A DNA stretch of 52,891 nt, from NCBI GenBank assembly GCA_947492175.1, contig CANLMQ010000040.1, positions 1-52,891 of the forward strand. Direction: 5' to 3'. How positions within the stretch are numbered: the stretch's first letter is position 1; the number at the start of each line of letters is the position of its first letter. This document shows, piece after piece, positions 34,136 to 42,771 of the stretch. A program made the position numbers and the translations under genes. The DNA is from an uncultured Draconibacterium sp. Lineage in GTDB: Bacteria > Bacteroidota > Bacteroidia > Bacteroidales > Prolixibacteraceae. The notes under the pieces are model-generated. The model saw only the letters and a list, made by a program, of their open reading frames with translations, did no database searches and was not told the origin of the DNA.

Positions 34136-36982
34136 TTAATGAAAGAGTAAAGAGTATATTATTAATCCAACCATTACAATTCCGCAGAATAGGGCAATAA
34201 AACCAAATGTTTTTATCCATCTCATCTTTTGTTTTGAGAACTCTTTTTCGACCATTACCTCTTCTAATTTCCCTGATTTTCGAAGTTCTTCAAATTCATG
34301 AGGTCTGTCTTTACGGTATTCATCAATGGGTACGTGACCTGTGAAAATAACGGTATCCATCGGAAAGGCTTCCGGACGAAGATGAGTATTAAAAAAGTGC
34401 ACTGTGAAAATAAAACCAACTGCTAGTAGTGCTTCGTCGCTATGTATTATTTGAGCTACATTTATAAGCCATCCCGGTAAAAAGCGAGTGAAAAATTCGG
34501 GAAACCATAGCATTAATCCTGTTGATCCAATCACCAAAACTCCCCAGAAGACAGCAAAATAATCGAACTTTTCCCAATAAGTCCAGCGTCCGTATTTCGG
34601 CCGTTTACCTATTCCTATAAACCATTTTATTGAAGCCCAAAAATCTTTTATGTCTTTACGGTTGAACATTAGAGAGTTACTACCAAAAATAAATTTGCTG
34701 AATGTAATTCCATGATCGAATTTTATTCTGAACAACGACACAACATGGAATATAAAATAGCCAAAAGTAATAAGTGCTGCAACACGATGAATTCTTCCGG
34801 CAATAACAGCACCTCCAATAAGATCGGAAAGATATTTTGCCCAGTTCATATAGGCAAACTTTAAAATCATTCCGGTAAGTGCCAGCATAATAAAACTAAC
34901 GATTATAAAAATGTGGGTAATCCGGTTTTTTTTCGAGAAACGCCTGATGTAAATTTGTTTTCCCTCAATTTTTTTATGTTTTCTCTTCTTAACCATTGCC
35001 CCCAGCGAACGAGGTATCCATAATAATGTATGTAAACCAAAGAATGCGAAAACACTTAAGAGCAGCCCTGTCATAGCCCAAAACGTGTAATAAAGCCATG
35101 GAAACTTACTTTTATCGTAATGTGTAGCATGGGTTAAGTAACCCGTGAATTTCATATTTGCATCTTCGTGACACTTTTTACAAGTGGCAACTATGTTTCG
35201 CGGACTAATTGTTGAGTTGGGATTATCCATTCGGTAAATGTTGTGAGCGCCATGGCAATCAGAACACCGGGCCGCCTGGTTGTAGCCTAATTGGTACACC
35301 TTCCCATGATAGGTTTCAAGATATGTTTCGGCAAGTTCGCTGTGACATTGTCCGCACTGATTTGTAATTTCTGCCATGAATTTATCTTCGTGTACTTCTG
35401 AAATCTGGTGGGCCGAATGACAGGTTTCGCAGGTTGGGAATTTCTGATCTCCGGTATTGTCTTTATGACCATGTTCGCTTTTTGTGTATGCGTCGTAAAT
35501 TCCTTTGTGGCATTGCCCACATGTTTTTGCCAGGTTTGCCGGGTTAACAGATGAACGCTCATCTTCTTCTTTCAGATTTAAATGCGTGGTGTGGCAGTCG
35601 GTACAAATTGCTGCAGATAAAAGTCCTTTTTTCTCCAGGCTTAAACCGTGCACACTATTTGAATAGTCGTAAAATACATTCTTTTCTTTAAGATCAGCCA
35701 TTTCTGTGGCTTTCCCGTTTTCTTCATGGCACGATCCGCACAACTTTGGAACCGCCGATCTAAAAGTAGGGGAGGTCTCATCATCGTTCCATTTCACCAC
35801 ATGTGATCCGTGGCAATAGGTACAGTAAGGAGCATTGGGATCTTTTGCAAAATATGCTGTTCCGTGTCCACTGGAAAAATAGATATCTGCCTCTTCTGCA
35901 TGGCAACTTGAACAATCTACTGTCCCGGCAGTTTCACAGGGGCGGGCAATATTTGCCGTAACATCGGAATGACATTTTACACATGTAATGTTGTTGTGAG
36001 CTGAACCAATCAGATCGTTTATATTAACAGTAAGTGATACTTGCTGACCATCAACCACTTTATGAATCGTTTCGTTCTCGTGACATGCAAGACAGGTTTT
36101 GTCTGAAATGTTGGCTATTATATTTTGCATTTCAACTTTATGGGGAGGATGGCAATCGGTACATGCCGGAATTGCCCCGGGTTTTTTCTCCCATAATTCC
36201 TTATTAATAACTTTAACATGAACATCTTCGATACGGGCGTGGCATTTCATACAGGTATTTGCAATATTTTTTTGCGAAATACTTGAGTTTAAATTTGTAT
36301 GCGGTAAAATCAAGTGGTTTCCGTGGCAGTTATTACAGGTTGCTGTTACAATCAGTCCACTGCTAAACAGCCCTTTCCCATGAATACCCTGGCTGTAATT
36401 TTCAACTATATTGTGTTCTGTTATATTGTATGATCGTGCAACGGGAGCTCCTTCCTGGTGACATTTCCCGCATAGCACCGGTATGTTCATTTTGTATGTA
36501 ATCGATTTGGGATCAGATGAACTTATAATTTCGTGGGTACCATGACATTCTGCACAATTGGGGGCATTTTTATCGTTTGAAAAAAATGCTTTCCCATGAA
36601 CACCGTCTAAGAAATTAGTCATCGGTTCATCGTGACATTCTCCGCAATTTACGGGCTGAAGAGTATCGGGGTGTGGAAATTCTTCAACATCGGCATCGGT
36701 ATGGCATGAAATACATTCAAGGTAACTGTGTACCGAGTTATCAAGAATTCCGGCAGGAATATACCGGGATAGCTTTCTACCTCCACGCATGGTGTACATA
36801 TCCGGATCATCGTGGCACATTGCACAATCTTCGTTTGATTGAGCCTGTAATTGAAGACAGGAAAATAGTACACCAACAGCGATAAGTGTAAAACGTAAAA
36901 GTATTCTGAAACTCAGGCGTTGGATATTGCAATATATTTGTCGGGTAAAGAAAATATATAGTCCACCTTTTATTTTAAGCAT
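34136..36982 (-). CDS. 19-heme cytochrome c fused to a cytochrome b membrane domain
   Basis: Starting at the ATG at 36982 gives 948 residues (an upstream GTG at 37009 is less likely). A hydrophobic signal or anchor lies near residues 26-46. I count 19 CxxCH motifs between about residues 53 and 605, none atypical. The haem part shows internal duplication: residues about 127-253 and 370-496 share the order HGK(A/G)-x-FFS, NAPxCxxCHGxH, LCGxCH, then CxxCHxxHL and AxTCxxCH, and a third partial copy is at about 558-609. The C-terminal 320 residues carry about five hydrophobic helices with His residues suited to b-haem ligation (GRIHRVAA, FIFHVV, IIHSDEAL, TVHFFNTH), like formate dehydrogenase gamma or cytochrome b561 subunits. 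It probably moves electrons between the quinone pool and a long haem wire. Confidence 0.9.
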   Translation of the reverse strand: MLKIKGGLYIFFTRQIYCNIQRLSFRILLRFTLIAVGVLFSCLQLQAQSNEDCAMCHDDPDMYTMRGGRKLSRYIPAGILDNSVHSYLECISCHTDADVEEFPHPDTLQPVNCGECHDEPMTNFLDGVHGKAFFSNDKNAPNCAECHGTHEIISSSDPKSITYKMNIPVLCGKCHQEGAPVARSYNITEHNIVENYSQGIHGKGLFSSGLIVTATCNNCHGNHLILPHTNLNSSISQKNIANTCMKCHARIEDVHVKVINKELWEKKPGAIPACTDCHPPHKVEMQNIIANISDKTCLACHENETIHKVVDGQQVSLTVNINDLIGSAHNNITCVKCHSDVTANIARPCETAGTVDCSSCHAEEADIYFSSGHGTAYFAKDPNAPYCTYCHGSHVVKWNDDETSPTFRSAVPKLCGSCHEENGKATEMADLKEKNVFYDYSNSVHGLSLEKKGLLSAAICTDCHTTHLNLKEEDERSSVNPANLAKTCGQCHKGIYDAYTKSEHGHKDNTGDQKFPTCETCHSAHQISEVHEDKFMAEITNQCGQCHSELAETYLETYHGKVYQLGYNQAARCSDCHGAHNIYRMDNPNSTISPRNIVATCKKCHEDANMKFTGYLTHATHYDKSKFPWLYYTFWAMTGLLLSVFAFFGLHTLLWIPRSLGAMVKKRKHKKIEGKQIYIRRFSKKNRITHIFIIVSFIMLALTGMILKFAYMNWAKYLSDLIGGAVIAGRIHRVAALITFGYFIFHVVSLFRIKFDHGITFSKFIFGSNSLMFNRKDIKDFWASIKWFIGIGKRPKYGRWTYWEKFDYFAVFWGVLVIGSTGLMLWFPEFFTRFLPGWLINVAQIIHSDEALLAVGFIFTVHFFNTHLRPEAFPMDTVIFTGHVPIDEYRKDRPHEFEELRKSGKLEEVMVEKEFSKQKMRWIKTFGFIALFCGIVMVGLIIYSLLFH

Positions 36983-37109
36983 CCTTCTTTTTTTAAGTTG
37001 TAAAATCACTTTTACCCTTCTCTCTATTCAGGAGCTGACATTTAGTTTATATCTTTTTCTTCTTCTTCTTTCAAACCAGTTAATAAGTATTGTCTTCTTT
37101 TTTATTGGG

Positions 37110-37727
37110 TTAAACATGATGCCATCCCGTAATAATACTTTTAAAATTGTGTAAAGGCGATTTCCCGATTGATGCAACATAAAGATGTATCATTAAAAAG
37201 ATGGAAATTAGAAAGCCAAGTGCTGAATGCAATATTGCAGTAATAAAAACTCCATTCAGGTTGTATACTTTTTCGATTATCAGTTCGGGGAACATAAGTG
37301 CAAAACCGGTTATAATAACCATTAAAACCACAACATACATTATTAGAACATAGAAGTATTTTTGTAATGGATTGAATTTTCTTTTTTCAGAAAGGGGATA
37401 GGGTGCTTTCATTCCGTTAAACATTCCCCATGTATAATAATAAGCCTGCTTCATTGGGCGTTTTATGAAATTTTTTGGTTTAACAATGTAAAACTTATTG
37501 TTTTTTGTAATTACATTACCTATAAGAAACACCAGGTAATTAAGAGAAACCACAATACCTGATATATTGTGAAGGTTAACTGCGAGGTTAAAACTTAAAA
37601 ACGAAGTCTTTACTGCCGAATTCATTGAAATTCCGGAAACGATTAGCAGAATTATTCCAATGGCATTAATTGCATGCCAGATGCGAAGCCAGGTTGGGTA
37701 AAAGTAGATTTTATTTGAAGCTGTCAT
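37110..37727 (-). CDS. Di-heme cytochrome b (thiosulfate reductase/hydrogenase type)
   Basis: The 205-residue protein starts at the ATG at 37727 (MTASNKIYFYPTWLRIWHAINA), five bases after the heptaheme gene stop. The longer frame runs into that gene. Four hydrophobic helices carry four well-placed His residues (about 18, 53, 167 and 181) for two b-type haems. The KFNPLQKYFYVLIMYVVVLMVIITGFALMFPE segment is typical of PhsC/HydC-like quinol-interacting subunits. It sits between the heptaheme cytochrome and the 19-heme cytochrome genes, suggesting a membrane complex with them. Confidence 0.9.
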   Translation of the reverse strand: MTASNKIYFYPTWLRIWHAINAIGIILLIVSGISMNSAVKTSFLSFNLAVNLHNISGIVVSLNYLVFLIGNVITKNNKFYIVKPKNFIKRPMKQAYYYTWGMFNGMKAPYPLSEKRKFNPLQKYFYVLIMYVVVLMVIITGFALMFPELIIEKVYNLNGVFITAILHSALGFLISIFLMIHLYVASIGKSPLHNFKSIITGWHHV

Positions 37728-37732
37728 GTTTT

Positions 37733-38668
37733 CTATTTGTTTAATATTCTGAAAATTGTATGAATAATTATTCCGCCGAGAGTTAAAATAAAGATGACAA
37801 CACTTAACCAATTTAAAAAAGGAACCTGGTTTGTTCCGATAACATAAGACTGGTTTGAAATTACAGTTGACAAATTACCATTTTCAGAGCGTTGTTGAAG
37901 ATTTTGGTATTTGTATAATGATGCCTTCAAACGAGAATCGGCAGTATGACATTCAACACAATTTCGTACTGCCAGGTCTTTGCCTACAATATTGTGTGCT
38001 ACCATCAAACTATCCTCTATTTGTGTATGACACTCAATGCATCGAACATGTTTGAAATGAAGTTCCTGGTTAGGTAACCATTCATGGATTTGTACTATTT
38101 GCGGATTTTTTTGACCTGATACTAATTCGTACTTTTTCATATCGTTATGACATGACAGGCACATATTATTACTGTATTCGACTATTTCCAGAACATCGCT
38201 GCTGGTTCGGGCAGTTGAAGTATAAGTATGTTGACTGTGGCATTTTGCACAGGTGAAATTATCGCCGTATACCTGGTAATGAACACTTTTGCGGAATTCC
38301 TCATCGATTTTTTCAAATTGGTATTTGGCAAAAGATTCATCGCCTCCATGACAATCGAGACAGGTACCCAGAGGTTCCAGTTTTAAACTGGAATTATGCG
38401 GATAGGTTGTATACTCAAACGAGTGGCAATCGGTACAGTCAAACTGATTGTGTACTCCTGTTTTTAAGGCCATTGTATCCAGTATATAATACGGATTCAT
38501 TAACTTCTTCTCTTCCGTTTCCATCAGCGAGTTGTGGAACGTATAGGTCTGGTTCGAATGGCATTTTAAACAAGTATGGTTTTGTGCATCATCATAATAT
38601 TGTGCACTGGCCACCGAGTTTATTCCTACAAAAATGAACAGTTGTATTATGAACAGGCAATTTCTCAT
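37733..38668 (-). CDS. Membrane-anchored heptaheme cytochrome c
   Basis: The 311-residue protein has a signal peptide (cleaved near Ala22), then seven CxxCH motifs: CLKCH, CTDCH, CLDCH, CAKCH, CLSCH, CIECH and CVECH. A C-terminal hydrophobic helix (about 285-306, WLSVVIFILTLGGIIIHTIF) anchors it in the inner membrane facing the periplasm. Spacing of only five bases to the cytochrome b gene suggests a two-protein quinol-cytochrome unit. Terminator 38740-38777 just upstream makes it the first gene of its own transcript. Confidence 0.92.
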   Translation of the reverse strand: MRNCLFIIQLFIFVGINSVASAQYYDDAQNHTCLKCHSNQTYTFHNSLMETEEKKLMNPYYILDTMALKTGVHNQFDCTDCHSFEYTTYPHNSSLKLEPLGTCLDCHGGDESFAKYQFEKIDEEFRKSVHYQVYGDNFTCAKCHSQHTYTSTARTSSDVLEIVEYSNNMCLSCHNDMKKYELVSGQKNPQIVQIHEWLPNQELHFKHVRCIECHTQIEDSLMVAHNIVGKDLAVRNCVECHTADSRLKASLYKYQNLQQRSENGNLSTVISNQSYVIGTNQVPFLNWLSVVIFILTLGGIIIHTIFRILNK

Positions 38669-38739
38669 TTGAAATTATTATTTTGGAATAGTTTACTTTT
38701 TAATTTCTAAGTTTTTCTCTGAACTTTACGTTTTTCCTA

Positions 38740-38777
38740 AAAAATGGCAATATCAAGAATATGAGATATTACCATTT
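38740..38777 (-). terminator. Terminator after the DUF5777 gene
   Basis: A 13-bp stem (arms at 38742-38754 and 38765-38777, one G-U pair on the minus strand) is followed by a T-run. It separates the outer-membrane part of the cluster from the inner-membrane part. Confidence 0.8.
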
Positions 38778-38809
38778 ATCGTGAATCGTTATTTACATTT
38801 TTTCAATTA

Positions 38810-39718
38810 TTAAAACATCCATAGTCGCGTAATATTAAAACCAATTGCAATTCCCTTTTTATTGAATTTATTTTGGTTATATGCCATAACGTGTTGTGGA
38901 ATAATGGCATCAGCAGTTCCTATATACATCTGGAAAGCGTGGGTGAAAGTAAAAATTTCAACTCCAATTGCGAGATTCGGTTCCGCATGAGTATCCCAGG
39001 TTCTTTGTTCTGTAATGTTCTCGATTTTCAGCGGATGATCGTATGTGAAAATGAGTGAACCTTGTGGCGAAAATTTTATCCTTCCGTTTACGTGAAGACC
39101 AACAACATCGTGGTTATAGTCGTAATCAGCTAAATTATAATGTGTAAAGCTGGCACCTGCCTGTAATGAAAACCAGTCGCAAAACTTTCTGCCAATAATA
39201 ATTTGCGAAAAGTAGGACAGCCTGTCCGGAAATTTTACGCCTGTTATTGCATAAGATCCTTGTTTGTCCACAATTTTACCTGTTCCAAATTTATCAACGT
39301 TACGACCATCAACAGCTGCTACACCATACAATGCAACAGATACCGGTACTTTGTTTTGCTCAGTTTGCTGAAAAATGGTCCATTTTGCACTTACGTCGGT
39401 GTACATGTTCTTTTTGCTTTGGCCAATCCCAAGTTGAAAATTCTTAACCGGTGTGTAGTTTAATCCTAAGCGAATGTCGGAAGAAGGAGCATAAATCCCC
39501 CATAAATTTGATCTTCCATTGTCCATAGAACCAAATTTATGTTGAATAATAAACTCCAATGTTCTGGCATCCGGAATTACGGTTGTTTGAGCATCTATCA
39601 ATATTCCACTTTCAAACGGAGAACTTACTGGCGTGTCTTTTACTTTCTCAGTTTCTTCTTGAGCAAAAAGTTGCGTAGCAGAAGCGAAAACGACGAGTAA
39701 TATAATAAGTTTTTTCAT
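38810..39718 (-). CDS. DUF5777-family outer-membrane beta-barrel protein
   Basis: The protein is 302 residues from the ATG at 39718 (MKKLIILLVVFASATQLFAQ signal peptide). The mature protein consists of alternating short beta-strands with aromatic residues at membrane edges (LEFIIQHKFG, RLGLNYTPVKNFQLGIGQSK, YFSQIIIGRKF, FSLQAGASFTHYN, MYIGTADAI) and ends in Phe, the usual last residue of an outer-membrane barrel. The ARTLEFIIQHKFGSMDNG and MYIGTADAIIPQH segments are those of DUF5777. It has no haem motif. It lies 20 bases after a monoheme lipoprotein gene inside the multiheme cluster, so it may be the outer-membrane channel of the conduit, as MtrB is in other bacteria. That role is inference. 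Confidence 0.88.
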   Translation of the reverse strand: MKKLIILLVVFASATQLFAQEETEKVKDTPVSSPFESGILIDAQTTVIPDARTLEFIIQHKFGSMDNGRSNLWGIYAPSSDIRLGLNYTPVKNFQLGIGQSKKNMYTDVSAKWTIFQQTEQNKVPVSVALYGVAAVDGRNVDKFGTGKIVDKQGSYAITGVKFPDRLSYFSQIIIGRKFCDWFSLQAGASFTHYNLADYDYNHDVVGLHVNGRIKFSPQGSLIFTYDHPLKIENITEQRTWDTHAEPNLAIGVEIFTFTHAFQMYIGTADAIIPQHVMAYNQNKFNKKGIAIGFNITRLWMF

Positions 39719-39738
39719 AATAAGCATATTGAATGTGG

Positions 39739-40131
39739 TTAGTTATTCTGAGCTCCCTGATTTATCCATAAAAGTACTTGCGCTGCTTGTGCAGATGAGT
39801 ATTTTGACCAACTGTGCTTGCTGGTTGCAGGAGACGGATAGTCATAAATTTCACTGCTCTCTGCATCTGTTGTATTAATAAAAGCGGGAACTATATTTGA
39901 ATAAACATTTGTCCCGGTTAAGTTTGGAGATTGCCCGCCATTATGGCAGGAAATACAGGTTGCAGAAGTGAAAATAGGAACAATATCCTCTGCGAAACTA
40001 ACTTCCGGAGCGTTTGGATCATCTGGATCTGTAGTAGGAGTCTCAGGTTCAGGAAGAATAAAGTTGTACAGACATCCTGTAAAAAGGAAAGTAACCAATA
40101 CAACGGAGAGTAAAATCTTTAGTTTTTTCAT
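39739..40131 (-). CDS. Monoheme c-type cytochrome lipoprotein
   Basis: The 130-residue lipoprotein has a lipobox ending at Cys20 (LFTGC), a Pro/Asp/Thr-rich linker (PEPETPTTDPDDPNAPE), and a small haem domain with one CISCHNGG motif typical of planctomycete- and Bacteroidota-type cytochrome domains (EDIVPIFTSATCISCHNGGQSPNLTG). A C-terminal LLWINQGAQNN matches the family's end, and a Met for the sixth ligand is not obvious. It is predicted to be an envelope-anchored small electron carrier. It is co-transcribed with the DUF5777 barrel gene. Confidence 0.92.
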   Translation of the reverse strand: MKKLKILLSVVLVTFLFTGCLYNFILPEPETPTTDPDDPNAPEVSFAEDIVPIFTSATCISCHNGGQSPNLTGTNVYSNIVPAFINTTDAESSEIYDYPSPATSKHSWSKYSSAQAAQVLLWINQGAQNN

Positions 40132-40161
40132 GATCTAATTTCTTAATATGAAAAAGTAATA

Positions 40162-40191
40162 AAAAAGACTTCTTGTAAAAAAGAAGTCTTT
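40162..40191 (-). terminator. Terminator after the hexaheme gene
   Basis: A perfect 11-bp stem, AAAGACTTCTT (40164-40174) and AAGAAGTCTTT (40181-40191), is followed on the minus strand by a T-run. Confidence 0.88.
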
Positions 40192-40238
40192 AATATCCTA
40201 TTTTAAAAGTATCATCTTAATGTTACATGAAATGTTTA

Positions 40239-41330
40239 TTACAATCCTAACGCAGTTTCGGCCGAATTTAATAAAGTTGCAAAGTAGGCAGGATTATGAG
40301 CTCCGTGGCTGTGATCTTCATAAAGGTACATGTAATTCCAGAAAGCTTCAAATTCTGCATCTGTAACAATTGATACGGCCGGATGATATTCACCTGTATC
40401 TTCATCTTTCGAAAGTGCTCCTGCTGATACTAATGCTTCAGCTATTGCTGTCATGCGTGTATCAAATTCAGTACGTTTACCATTAATGTTATAGTCGGTA
40501 GCACCTGAATGACATTTATTACAATTTGTTAAACTAGGTATAAATGAGTGTCCACCTGTTGTACCGTCAACATCACCCATGTGACAACCGGTACATCCAA
40601 CGCTAGTGTGTGTACTAACGGTTCCGGTTCCTATACCACCGTTGCCTAATAATGTATTTGCCTGTGGTCCGTGATGAGGCCCTGCATGTGTACTGTTAAT
40701 TGCAACCATTCCGTCGGGAACTTCAGTCTCAATACCATTGATTTTAACAGAGGTAATAGCCTGATAATATTCGTATCCTCTTCTTGATTGGTGACAGTTT
40801 GCACACAAATTAGATGCATTTCCAAAATCCAAAGTAACTGTTGCATCAGCTATTGCTGTTACTGGTTCTACAGTGGTCATTGGAGCAGTAATGTCATCTT
40901 CCAAACTTTGGTGGTTTGCATGACAGGTTGTGCAACTGATTTTGGTTGGATATGCAATATCTATTGCAGCTACACCTGGCGCATTATTAAGAGCATTCAA
41001 GAACAACTCGTTAGAGTGACATGGAGAGCAGCTTGCTCTACTTCCAGCATAGCTTACTGCACTTGCAGCATTATGACCAGAGTAATTATACAGTGCTCTT
41101 AGTGCATCCATACCAGCCTGTGTATGGCATACCAAGCACGACACATTTCCATCTACACCATCTGTTCCATCTGTTCCGTCTTTACCATCTACACCGTTGA
41201 TGCCATTTTCACCGTTCATACCGTTTAGTCCACTGGCACCCATTGGTCCTTCTTTAGTTGTACAAGAAGCTGCCATAAAAACACAGATGATTGCAAATAG
41301 AAAGAGTTTTAAAAATGAAGAGTATTTCAT
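40239..41330 (-). CDS. Hexaheme cytochrome lipoprotein with collagen-like stalk
   Basis: The 363-residue lipoprotein has a lipobox ending at Cys23 (MAASC). Residues 28-61 form a collagen-like run with Gly at every third position, 12 glycines (such as GLNGMNGENGINGVDG), rich in Asn and Asp. Six CxxCH motifs follow: CLVCH (65), CSPCH (101), CTTCH (133), CANCH (166), CTGCH and CNKCH. The C-terminus with HSHGAHNPAYFATLLNSAE resembles the last helix of decaheme and nitrite-reductase-like cytochromes. The mature protein begins CTTKE, weakly similar to the lipoprotein export signal, so surface display is plausible. A collagen stalk could trimerise the cytochrome or hold it away from the membrane. 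It is the first structural gene after the Crp/Fnr regulator. Confidence 0.9.
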   Translation of the reverse strand: MKYSSFLKLFLFAIICVFMAASCTTKEGPMGASGLNGMNGENGINGVDGKDGTDGTDGVDGNVSCLVCHTQAGMDALRALYNYSGHNAASAVSYAGSRASCSPCHSNELFLNALNNAPGVAAIDIAYPTKISCTTCHANHQSLEDDITAPMTTVEPVTAIADATVTLDFGNASNLCANCHQSRRGYEYYQAITSVKINGIETEVPDGMVAINSTHAGPHHGPQANTLLGNGGIGTGTVSTHTSVGCTGCHMGDVDGTTGGHSFIPSLTNCNKCHSGATDYNINGKRTEFDTRMTAIAEALVSAGALSKDEDTGEYHPAVSIVTDAEFEAFWNYMYLYEDHSHGAHNPAYFATLLNSAETALGL

Positions 41331-41464
41331 AACGTAAAGTATTTTGATATAGGTTTATAATTCTTACTAATAACTGTAGTAAAAATAGTTCACTATACAA
41401 ATCGTATTACGAAGTGAAAGGTGATATAAAAGAAATGCGTGTGTGATATAAGACAATAGTTGAA

Positions 41465-41478
41465 TTGATAAATGTCAA
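41465..41478. promoter_or_regulatory. FNR-box-like palindrome upstream of the hexaheme gene
   Basis: TTGAT-AAAT-GTCAA matches the FNR consensus TTGAT-N4-ATCAA at nine of ten positions. It lies 135 bases upstream of the hexaheme start codon and just after the stop of the Crp/Fnr gene. A TACGATTTG element on the minus strand at 41398-41406 could be the -7 box of that promoter, placing the site about 80 bases from the start of transcription. Confidence 0.55.
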
Positions 41479-41479
41479 T

Positions 41480-42211
41480 TTATCCGTTTCTGCTAATCTT
41501 TAGTAATGAATTTTCGTCCATTATTTCAATTGTATTGCCTTGTGTTTTAATTACTTGGGATTCTTTTAGCTGGTGGAGAATACGAACAAAGCTTTCTTTT
41601 GTCATGTTTGACATCTCCGCCAATTCGTGGCGTGTGAGAGGAACATTAAACGTATTTGTTTTGAAAATTTCGTTCTTTAAATAGAGTAATGTATCAGCTA
41701 CTCTTCCTGGCATATATTTTTGAGTATGGTCTACCAGTTTTTTTAACAGGAAGTTGTTTTGTTTTGTGTGATGACGTAATAATTTAACAGCAAATTCATT
41801 GTTCTCGGAAAAGATGGTAGTTAATTTAGCTGAATCAATTAGACAGCATTTTACGGAGGTTAATGCCGAAATACTAAAATGTTGTACACTTCCGTTAAAA
41901 AGTCCGCCACCAGTAATAAAATCTCCATTGGAAGCGATATTGACAATTACATTCTTCCCGGCATTACTTTCTACATAAACTTTGGCCAGCCCTTCTCGAA
42001 CGCAAATAACGGTGGTTGATGAAGTATTTTGTTTAATAATCGTTTCGCCCGGATTGTAAACTATTTGTTGTTTGCCTTCTATAAGAAAATCCAGTTCTTT
42101 GGGTGATAACGGAGCAAAAATACTTGATTTGTGTGTGTCAATACAAATTTTACAGCAATCGGTGCTTTGTTTTGTACAGTGCGCGCAATTTTGATTAAGT
42201 ATTTTGGCCAT
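41480..42211 (-). CDS. Crp/Fnr-family regulator with N-terminal Cys cluster
   Basis: The 243-residue regulator starts at the ATG at 42211 (MAKILNQNCAHC). It has an N-terminal Cys-rich segment (Cys9, 12, 19, 20, 23), a cyclic-nucleotide-binding fold (residues 35-150, with NPGETIIKQ and VREGLAKVY), and a C-terminal Crp-type helix-turn-helix (LTRHELAEMSNMTKESFVRILHQL). Two further Cys are near the domain core (VKCC). The Cys arrangement could hold an oxygen-sensitive iron-sulfur cluster as in FNR, but the spacing differs from E. coli FNR. It heads the multiheme cluster and probably controls it in response to oxygen or redox state. Confidence 0.9.
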   Translation of the reverse strand: MAKILNQNCAHCTKQSTDCCKICIDTHKSSIFAPLSPKELDFLIEGKQQIVYNPGETIIKQNTSSTTVICVREGLAKVYVESNAGKNVIVNIASNGDFITGGGLFNGSVQHFSISALTSVKCCLIDSAKLTTIFSENNEFAVKLLRHHTKQNNFLLKKLVDHTQKYMPGRVADTLLYLKNEIFKTNTFNVPLTRHELAEMSNMTKESFVRILHQLKESQVIKTQGNTIEIMDENSLLKISRNG

Positions 42212-42771
42212 TATGTAGTTATTCTTTAGTCTTTTTTCTTTTTCTGTGCATAAGCAGTGCACAGAATAGTTTATTTTCTAATTTTTTTACAGCTTACAAT
42301 TCGATAAACAAATAATATCATCGATATGTTTACGCCTTGTTATTAAGCTTGTCAATTTTTTATTTAGTATTTCACATACTATTGTCTTTTTGATTAAAAA
42401 ACTTATAACTGATTCTATTATAAATTGTTGGATTATTAAAAATCCTGACAGGATTTGTTACTAAGACAGTGTTAAAAAGTAAAAAAATGTAAGTCGTTTT
42501 TATCTTCATTTTAATTGTATTTATAAAAACATTTTGTGGAAAGTATTCTGATTATGAAAGAGACATAACACAACCAGCTCGTCCATCTTTCCAATTTTAT
42601 TTGCTTGCTTTCGTCTGCTATGACGATTAGTGTGTTTGCAGGGTATTTGTATACTTTGTACTCCCTTTTATAGCCGAAAGGAATAAGCCAGTGACAAAAT
42701 TTATGCACTAAATGTAATAAAGAAATGTTTATCTCAAAACTTGAGGTGGAAAAAACTTTTGCAATGTGTTA
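42212..42771. other. 560-bp gap with a small palindrome and no convincing gene
   Basis: This lies between the Crp/Fnr gene start and the glycosylase-like gene end. It is AT-rich and must hold the promoter of the regulator. A 17-base palindrome AAATCCTG-A-CAGGATTT is at 42440-42456, of a type often scattered in Bacteroidota genomes. A 65-codon minus-strand frame at 42511-42708 has no recognisable domain or ribosome-binding site and I do not call it. Confidence 0.5.

Noticed and set aside
42511..42708. Minus-strand frame of 65 codons in the gap before the Crp/Fnr gene
   Set aside because: No domain, start context or neighbour supports it. Aromatic-rich composition is common for chance frames in AT-rich DNA.
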